Shown here one piece after another: positions 56,100 to 64,000 of a stretch of DNA of 64,000 nucleotides. The notes beneath the pieces were generated by a model. That model was given only the letters and a program-made list of their open reading frames with translations, was not told the DNA's origin and made no database searches. Both the position numbers and the translations under genes were made by a program. Within the stretch, counting starts at the first letter, position 1; the number at the start of each line of letters is the position of its first letter. The stretch comes from Hexactinellida sp. DTS-2022 (lineage: Eukaryota; Porifera; Hexactinellida). The stretch spans positions 12,948,501-13,012,500 of the forward strand of contig JAPNXP010000001.1 of the NCBI GenBank assembly GCA_028753945.1, written 5' to 3'.

Positions 56100-56255
56100 G
56101 TCTACTGTATCATACAAATATTATATACACAATATGTGTAAACAAGTGATAATAACGACTTCACCAAACAAGAAGGAAATAAGTTTATATCTCAATTGGC
56201 GAAAGCAAACGTTTCCTTAGTATTCTGGCTAGATCTCTTCCCCCTAGTCTCCCGG

Positions 56256-56878
56256 ATAAACCAAATTGGTTGCCTTAATACCCTCAAATTTTGGGAACCT
56301 TGATAAAACACGACTTTTTTCGGGGGTTCTGGGGGAAAAATGCGAATTTTTCGGGAAATCCCCTAAAAAAAATCCTTAGAGAGAAGACTGGTGAAAGGGT
56401 GCAAAATTATATTCTCTATCGAATGCATATAAATTGAATATTCGGGCACTATTTATTGTTCCTGTTGTGACATTAAACAGGTGCCAAAATGTGTCCAAAC
56501 AAATTTAATAAAAATCGTGTCCCCAGGTGCACATTTGTAACCCATGAGACACCTATCCAAAAATTTGAGCTCTTAGGTGAAATTAGAAACTCCGTTTTGT
56601 GGAGAGGATAAGGACCAACTAATAACTAAAATAATAAAAGTGATTCAAAACTGGGGGATTAATACAAAACTCTAATCGGCACAGTAAAGAAAATGTATAG
56701 ATTCAAAGATTATTGGGTTTAAGAATAATTTTATTCGGAGTTATCTTGCTTTATTTGAGTAGCCAGAGGGAATTATATTCAGTCAATCCTCTGGTTACCC
56801 TAGCTTAGCATTGACAGCACTACGGGTGATGTGTCTCTGCACTTAGTATCGGATAAAGCGAACCAGAGAGCTAACATA
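56256..56878. other. Intergenic repeats
   Basis: Contains diverged sequence shared with 18370-18410 and 18780-19340 ('tattctctatcgaatgcatat', 'tcggcacagtaaagaaa'). No gene supported. Confidence 0.45.
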
Positions 56879-57243
56879 CAGTAGAACCTCGTTAATACGA
56901 ATACCAACCGACGGTAAAAATTTGTTGACTTTATCCGGAGTTCGTATTAACCGAAGTACAGTGGATGCCGGTTATAAGCACATCGTCGGAAACTGCACTT
57001 AATGTGCTTATATCCGACATGTTCTTATAACCGACATAAATTACATAGGGTATATATATATGGCAACCGTTTTCCAACATAGTTGCTTATATCCGATATG
57101 TTCTTATAACCGGTGTGCTTATATCCGACATCTACTGTAATACCCATTGAATAGCCATTGGAGGGAACTAATTTTGTGGAACTGTTTGTTCGTCTTATCC
57201 GGAAATTCGTTCTAATCGTGTTCGTACTAACGAGGTTCTACTG
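56879..57243. mobile_element. pogo-like MITE interrupted by another pogo-like MITE
   Basis: The outer element has ends CAGTAGAACCTCGTTAATACG / CGAGGTTCTACTG with TA flanks. The inner one, 56959-57137, has ends CAGTGGATGCCGG and CCGACATCTACTG. The uninterrupted outer sequence is seen at about 2298-2320 ('accggagtaatatcc'), and shows that TA was duplicated on insertion. Confidence 0.85.
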
Positions 57244-58571
57244 TATATGAACTGGCCTATAGAGGGATATGTAGGGTATTACTTCTGAATAAACAGAATA
57301 TGAATGAAACCTGGGTAATGAAGACTCAAGCCTTCGCATTGCCCTATGGAGAGGCGGTTAAACTAACGAATATTCCTCCTAAGTACCTGTTAGACAGTTA
57401 GAGGAAGCTTATAACAATAAGAAGAGTATTGAACTGAGCTACTATTCAAATCGAGCAAATACTGAAGTAGTAATCCAAGCAGTGTTTTTTTTAAGGCAAA
57501 TTAGAGGCCCAAAATGGGCTTCTAATTTCTCTCAATGGGCCTCTAATTTTTAACGTGCTAAGTACTCAATATCATGAAATGTAGAGTGAGAGCCTCTAAT
57601 TGTTGGGGTGAGGGCCTCTAATTGTTGGTAGGGCCCTCTAAGCAAATCCTTAAAAAAAACACTGAATCCAAGCCAGTGGTTTTCAACCGGGGTTCCGCGG
57701 GATTATTGGCAAATCGATGTAAATACATCGGAGACTCATAATAGTCAATCGAAAATACAATCTTTAGCAGCTTATTGACTATCAGACCACGAATAAAAGA
57801 AATATGCAAAAGTAAACAATCACAGATCTCACATTGAAACTGTACTTGACAATACGGTACTAGATAATAAATAAATAAATATAATTAAATTTGTTATAAA
57901 TATATTTGTAGAGGAATTAGAAGTGTAGGGTTCCGCGTGCTGCCACAAACAACTTAGGGGTTCCGTAGTACAAAAAAGGTTGAAACCACTGCTCTAAGCT
58001 AACTTATCATAACAGCTCAAGTCTAACGTACTTATATGTTTAGCTGCCAGCCGATATATTAACATTATCGCTACATTATTCTAACTACCGTAAATAGTGA
58101 TATTCCCATAAAATAGATATACAGTCAGGTTCTTTTATTAAGAACATTCAAGGGACCAAATTTGTGTTCATAATAGAGAGACTTCATAATAAGCGAACTC
58201 CACTTAATACAAACCCTATGTAAGTTGTTAAATTGGGACCGTAGGATTTGTTCATAATAAAAAATCTTCATATTAAGCAAACGAAATCTTGTTCATAATA
58301 AGCAGACCTGACTGTATTAAAGCAGATTAATTATTTTCCATAAATGAATTATATTACAATAAATGAATTATTTCTCATAAATGAATTATATTAAGTAAAT
58401 GAATTATATTTTAATATTTATAAAGTAAATTAATTATTTCCCATAAACTATTATCTAATGATGATTGTAGTCTTAACTTACAATGGATATCACAAGATTA
58501 ATATAGGTCGCTAATAGCATAAATACTCCAGTTAGCATGGATTCCCTGGTGTTCGTACTCACGAGAGTTTG
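57244..58571. other. Intergenic with MITEs
   Basis: A hAT-type element lies at about 57673-57994 (CAGTGGTTTTCAACC / GGTTGAAACCACTG, flanks 6 of 8 alike). At 57488-57650 is a block of repeated 'ggcctctaatt'. 58121-58316 has ends CAGTCAGGTTCTTTTATTAA / GCAGACCTGACTG with TA flanks. No gene supported. Confidence 0.55.
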
Positions 58572-58574
58572 CTG

Positions 58575-58757
58575 TACACTAAACTCCCGTTATAACCAAG
58601 TCGGAATAGCGAAATAACCGCTTATAACGAAATGGAGATTTCCCACCAGAGTACTAATGCATTAATTAATATCCGCTTATAAGTTATAACGAATATCCGG
58701 ATATACCGAAGGAATTTACAGATCCCAAGCACTTCGTTATAACGAGAGTTCACTGTA
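58575..58757. mobile_element. MITE, CTCCCGTTATAACC family
   Basis: Left end ACTAAACTCCCGTTATAACC, right end TTATAACGAGAGTTCACTG; TA flanks. Same family as 405-577 and 36226-36474. Confidence 0.6.
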
Positions 58758-59132
58758 TTCGATAACTGTAGTTATGTCAAAGGAATAATAAGTACAGTAG
58801 AACCTCGTTAGTACTGTTGTAGGACGGCTTACTAACTCTATTACTATAACCATAATTAACCATGGATACTATCTATCCATGACGGTCTTTGCTATGGCTT
58901 CAGACTTTATACTTCATATTACACATACACACTTATAAGTTAATAGCAACATGAGAGAGTATCGAAATTTGTTCTACTTATCAGAAATTAGCATTAATTA
59001 ACAGGTATCATTATGTAATAAAGGAGCTTTGAAGAGAACAAAAACAGCGTTAGAGTTGAAAGTAATTTCGTATCAATAGAGTTTGTACTAACGAGAGTCA
59101 ACTGTATTACTCAGTTATTCATTATAAGCATA

Positions 59133-59521
59133 CATGGGTTCAATTCCGATTTAATTCCCTGGATTCCCAATCTTAATGGGATTCCCTGATTTAATTCCCA
59201 GTATCAGTCTTTCAAATTCGGAATTCCAGAACTTAAGTCCCATTCCCTAAGATAGGACTTAAGTCCCATTCCCATTCCCTAAGATAGGACTTAAGTCCCA
59301 TTCCCATTCCCTAAGATAGGACTTAATTCCCAGTCGCAGTATTTCAAATCCGGGATTCCAGGACTTAAGTCCCATTCCCATTCCCTAAGATAGGACTTAA
59401 GTCCCAGTCGCAGTATTTCAAATCCGGGATTCCAGGACTTAAATCCCATTCCTATTCAGAATGGGATTGGGATTTTAAATATAAATCTTAATTCCAGTCC
59501 GGACTTGAACCCATGTATGAA
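59133..59521. mobile_element. Palindromic-ended element with TCCCATTCCC tandem repeats
   Basis: Ends ATACATGGGTTCAATTCCG and CCGGACTTGAACCCATGTAT are inverted. The interior holds four to five tandem units of about 32-38 bp around 'ccctaagataggacttaag'. No target duplication was found. Class unknown. Confidence 0.6.
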
Positions 59522-60083
59522 ATTTATAAGTACAGTAAACTCCGCTTAATTGTGTAAACCTTTCACAGGATTTACGGAACGAAATCAGTTTGTCAAGCAA
59601 TATATACTTTCGTCAAAAGGATTTCTCCGCTTAATTACATCCTACATACCCGATTCAAAGGAACCAAATTAAAAGCGGAGTCGATTGTATATACAGTGGT
59701 GTTCGCGTAATATAAAGCCGTATTTTGCATGAAATTTGCTTCTTAATAGGCGAACTTGTTATTAGAGAAACAGAATTAACATTAATGCTCATTTGGAGAC
59801 TGAAAATAACCAGGGATTTTCATGAGTCATAGAGTCAAATGACTCAAGAAAGAGTCATCAAATGATCGAGTCCATGGTTTCATCTATACTCCCCCTCAGG
59901 ATATAGCCCCCCCCTGAAATTTTCTTTTTGAGAAAAAGGACCACCCTGAGATTATTTCTGACCACCCTCTCAGGAGGGGGCTTAATTAACTAAAGCGAAA
60001 TGTAAATTACCCCCTCCCCCCCCCCCCCCGACTTCAATTGGATTTCGTTAACCCCTCCCAGAGGTAAAAGTCCAGATCTAGAT

Positions 60084-60228
60084 CAGTGGTTCTCAACCGG
60101 GGGTGCGGGAAAAGAGTACAAGTTCTGTTTATAGTAAACAATCAACGATCTTACGTTTACCAGGGGGTGCGAGAGTTGATTTTGAAAGCTGAAGGGGTGC
60201 GGAAGTTTAAAAAGGTTAAGAAACACTG
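60084..60228. mobile_element. hAT-type MITE, 145 bp
   Basis: Ends CAGTGGTTCTCAACCGG and GGTTAAGAAACACTG, perfect 8-bp target duplication ATCTAGAT (60076-60083, 60229-60236). It lies inside a larger GTGTTCGCGTAAT-ended element (about 59694-60335). Confidence 0.85.
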
Positions 60229-60335
60229 ATCTAGATCAATGAAATGGCAATCAAAATGACTCGTTAAAAGCCCTGAAAATAACCTGCTAATAGAGCAATT
60301 GCTATTAGGTGAATACGGAACACCACTATACTCCT

Positions 60336-62097
60336 CAGGCCTGATCACTCTTACGTCACTGGTTAGGTCGGTACCACTTTATAACTGAGTCTACCTGATG
60401 TCCTTTGTCCCTCCAGTTAGCAATAATATCCCCTGGTATAGGAGCTAGCGAAATAACGTGTCCATGAGGAGATGTGTATTCTCTAAGCTGGTTGCGTCAG
60501 TAGAACGAGTAGAGCGAGGCTCCCTATAGCGTAGCTGTAGAGAATGGGCTGTAGTGTCATTATGTATCATTGGGGGTTTGTTATGGTAGTATGTAATCCC
60601 ATTGGGGAGTTGTCAAACACCCATACAGTGTATCCATTAATATTTAACTGCTAAGAAAAAATAGGAGACAAATAAATTATTCTATACGACACCCCTTCGG
60701 TCTAGGTCGCTTTGCGATCTACGCACCTCAAGTTAACAATTTAACAATTACGCTTTGCGACGTGTCTGTGCCAGGGGTGGCGCCAGGATTTCCCCGATAG
60801 GGGGGGCTAAATAGAGGGACGCGAACACCTGCTCGTGTAAACTTTCCCCGACGGGGGGCAAAGGTTCCCCGACGGGGGGGCTATTGCCCCCCCTGCATCC
60901 CGGCGGCCCAATCCGCCCCTGCTAGTGCTACACTCCTCAAGTTAAATACTTTCCTCTTCTCTCCATGGAGGATATTATATAGTTCTAGGGCCGTAGCCAC
61001 TGGTCAGGTTGGTCAGGTTTCAACCTGACCACTTTTAGTTGGTTGGACAGGTTAACCTGAACCCTTGGCCCTGTTGGTACTGTATCCAGCCCGGTCTAAC
61101 CTGACCACTTTTAATTGGTGGCTACGGCACTGAGTTCCCTTTCTACCATTTCCATAATTATAAGTTATTGACCTATAATACCGTTGAAAGTAAATTTGTT
61201 TACCTGTTTTTGTAAACAACAATAAATATTAACATTATAAATTTGTAAATGCGAAATTCGTAATCAGCATACTTATTTACCTATTATAACATTTGGAAGT
61301 TAGTTTATATCTCAATTTAATATACATGCGGATTTATACCCCCATCACTTTAATTAATACAATCCGGACAAACAAACACACAACAATCGAGTTTTAATCA
61401 TTTAAGCTGCTCGTCCGCGCTACGCGCGTTCTACAACTTTCACTCGGGCCTAGGTCCCTCGCTTGTAATTTACACACATGCCTTTTCAAATAAAATTCCG
61501 GTTGTATTTATAGACGTGATGCAAATTGAGTAATGAATGTATGTGCATTTAATATTGAGATCAAACTGAATCTAGGCGCCTATAAAAAAGTGTCGGGTTA
61601 TGTAACGAAAAATTAACAAAATTTTTATACCCCCTCCCTACATCACGCTTTTGCCATTTTGTAATAAAAAGGACGGGCTGTAACACTTACCCCCTTGAGC
61701 ATTACTTAAAATTCAAAGGCCCTATACACAGGTTCATTATATTACGGGGAATCATATGGGTAATGTTTATGTTACCGCTAGTGACCCACATAACAGTAAT
61801 GCTATTGTTTCAGAGTAGGGTTGTGCCCCCCTAATAGCATAGGCGTAGGCTCCGGCCAGGGTTGGTGAGGCCATGGCCCTACCAATAATTTGTCAAGACT
61901 CAAGAGCCATCATCTTCTATTAAGTGTGATGCAAGTTAGCATAAATGGCCCTACCAATCCTGAATCCAAGCTCAATGGCCCTACGGCCCCTACCAATCCC
62001 AATTCCGAGTCTACGAGTATGAACAAGTATGTTGAATTCGAATTTCGCATTTACAAATTGCTAATATGAATATTTACTGTTGTGATTTACAAAAATA
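60336..62097. other. Repeat mosaic related to 20-22.6 kb
   Basis: 60537-60700 matches 19975-20150; 60930-61400 matches 21530-22250; 61404-61833 matches 20346-20755. About 61000-61132 is an extra insert with ends GGGCCGTAGCCAC / GTGGCTACGGC and internal inverted 'aacctgaccactttt', absent from the 21.58-kb copy. 60830-60900 has repeated 'ccccgacgggggg'. No gene supported. Confidence 0.6.
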
Positions 62098-63484
62098 CGA
62101 GCCCTTCGGTCTCGGTCGCTTTGCGACAGATCGGTGCTACGCACCTCAAGTTAACGGCCGCTGTGCGGCCTTACTCCTCACACTTTCTACCATAGAAATG
62201 GTAGAAAGGGGCGTTATGATTTTGAATTTTTTATTAATTTGTTTACCTATTTGTGTAAACAACAACAACAACAACAAATACTCATATTAGAATTTTATAA
62301 ATGCGAAAATCGTGTTCATCATCTTGTTTACCTATTATAACCCGTTGAAAGCTAACTTCTAGGTTGATTTTGAATTTTCATTAATTTGTTTACCTATTTT
62401 GTGTAAACAACAACAATATTCATATGAGAAATTTTTAAACGCGAAAATCGTGTTCAGCATACTTGTTTACCTATAATACTCGTTGAAAGCTAACTTCTAG
62501 GTTGATTTTGAATTTTCATTAATTTGTTTACCTATTTTGTGTAGACAACAACAAAAAATATTCATATGAGAAATTTTTAAACGCGAAATTCGTGTTCAGC
62601 ATACTTGTTTACCTATAATACTCGTTGAAAGCTAACTTCTAGGTTGATTTTGAATTTTCATTAATTTGTTTACCTATTTTGTGTAGACAACAACAACAAA
62701 TATTAATATGAGAAATTTTTAAACGCGAAATTCGTGTTCAGCATACTTGTTTACCTATAATACCCGTTGAAAGCTAACTTCTAGGTTGATTTTGAATTTT
62801 CATTAATTTGTTTACCTATTTTGTGTAAACAACAACAACAAATATTCATATGAGAAATTTTTAAACGCGAAATTCGTGTTCAGCATACTTGTTTACCTAT
62901 AATACCCGTTGAAAGCTAACTTCTAGGTTGATTTTGAATTTTCATTAATTTGTTTACCTATTTTGTGTAAACAACAACAACAAATATTCATATGAGAAAT
63001 TTTTAAACGCGAAATTCGTGTTCAGCATACTTGTTTACCTATAATACCCGTTGAAAGCTAACTTCTAGGTTGATTTTGAATTTTCATTAATTTGTTTACC
63101 TATTTTGTGTAAACAACAACAACAAATATTCATATGAGAAATTTTTAAACGCGAAATTCGTGTTCAGCATACTTGTTTACCTATAATACCCGTTGAAAGC
63201 TAACTTCTAGGTTGATTTTGAATTTTCATTAATTTGTTTACCTATTTTGTGTAAACAACAACAACAAATATTCATATGAGAAATTTATAAACGCGAAATT
63301 CGTGTTCAGCATACTTGTTTACCTATTATAACATTTGTTTACCTATTATAACATTTGAAAGTTAGTTTATATCTCAATATTAATTGCGGTTTCTATTCCC
63401 CCAATCACTTTAATACAATCCGGACAAACAAACACACACACACACACACACACACAAACAACAATCGAGATTTAATAATATAGA
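62098..63484 (-). mobile_element. Helitron with 142-bp tandem array, 1387 bp
   Basis: On the minus strand it starts TCTATATTATTAAATCTCG after an A and ends AAGGGCTCG before a T. Next to the 5' end is a CA microsatellite; then 62.3-63.33 kb is an array in which 'cagcatacttg' recurs at 62455, 62597, 62739, 62881, 63023, 63165 and 63307, exactly 142 bp apart. The 3' end (62098-62180) has four short hairpins in a row with three-base loops. No ORF for a Rep/helicase, so it is non-autonomous; it has the same design as 35259-36086. Confidence 0.85.
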
Positions 63485-64000
63485 TGTAAAAGAATTTAAA
63501 AAATTCGTTGTACTAAATTTAGTGTGTCACAACTAGTCAGGTTTTTTGTGATATACAGTCAACTCCCATTATAAACAAGTCGGATATAAGTAACGAAGTA
63601 CTTGCTTATAACGAAGTCGTTTAATGGTCCGGAAATGCTTCTATCTTATTACATATTAAAACTTCGGTTACAACTTACAACGAAATGGATATAACGAAAT
63701 TCCGCTTATAACGAAGTCATTTAAATCCCATGATATAGCTTCTAAGCAAGGTTGAAACCGAATACTGATATATTTGGTTGAACCGAATACTATTTTCCGA
63801 ATAGTTGTTATTTGGTTGCCAACCTGATATCACTATTCGGTATTCGGTCTCCCGACATAATATTACCAGTATTCGTCTTCGGCAGTGTATTATTCAGTCA
63901 TTTATAAATTGCCTAAATCACAAATTAATGTTACGGTATAGAGAAGATTTCAATTTTTGCGGTCCTAATTAATTTTTTCCCTAAATCATACTCCAAAAGG
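63485..64000. other. Window end: MITE fragments
   Basis: 63556-63740 is a CAACTCCC(A/G)TTATAA element lacking its right end. 63744-63870 has repeated 'ccgaatac' motifs like those in 46201-46661. 63884-64000 is the start of the 'atgttacggtatag' repeat also found in two collagen introns. No gene. Confidence 0.5.

Larger units (their letters stand above)
53575..56255. repeat. Segmental duplication, copy 2 (TRIM/NHL locus)
   Basis: Collinear with 15010-17590. Differences include insertions at 53677-53935 and 55967-56099, absence of the 15351-15639 element, and many substitutions, so the duplication is not recent. Confidence 0.85.

Overview
The window is AT-rich, intron-containing animal DNA, most likely from a sponge or another early-branching metazoan. 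The evidence is a fibrillar collagen gene built from short 45/54/108-bp Gly-X-Y exons (an organisation already described for sponge fibrillar collagen), an intracellular NACHT/leucine-rich-repeat receptor with a death-fold N terminus, TRIM-like coiled-coil/NHL genes and a TRPA-type channel fragment. Nothing looks bacterial: there are no operons, and CDS are split by GT-AG introns. The species assignment is inference.

Layout. 107-14785 (+): the 3' part of one fibrillar collagen gene. I could place 48 exons, ending in a two-exon COLFI propeptide and a stop at 14785; the 5' end lies outside the window. Its introns are full of short inverted-repeat (MITE) insertions. 15.0-17.6 kb (-): a TRIM/NHL-type pseudogene, duplicated at 53.6-56.3 kb with different inactivating lesions. 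17.6-25.2 kb: gene-free and repeat-rich, with a precisely bounded Helitron (20345-21430), hAT MITEs and a fold-back element whose arms are 26-bp tandem repeats (23472-24585). 25288-26406 (-): an intact single-exon protein with about seven membrane segments. 26.4-39.8 kb: repeats, including a Helitron split by a 1.9-kb long-inverted-repeat transposon, and a second complete Helitron. 39899-43252 (+): a two-exon NLR-type receptor. 43.3-47.5 kb: nested MITEs. 47550-47990 (-): an LRR fragment. 48.6-51.2 kb (-): a broken NuMA/HOOK-like coiled-coil gene carrying three local inverted duplications. 51512-52352 (-): the C-terminal half of a TRPA channel, with a broken Gag-like zinc-knuckle fragment upstream. 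56.3-64.0 kb: repeats, including a Helitron with a 142-bp internal tandem array.

The genes do not form a pathway. The NLR, the LRR fragment and the TRIM/NHL pair are the kinds of gene found in expanded innate-sensor families. The most informative part is the transposon record. Several insertions can be compared with an uninterrupted copy of the same host sequence inside this window, which fixes boundaries and target-site behaviour: 8-bp duplication for hAT-like, TA for pogo-like, none and A|T for Helitrons. The Helitrons are the best candidate for something under-described: they end in CTCG or CTTG, and the 3' terminus is itself a hairpin with a three-base loop, preceded by a run of similar hairpins.
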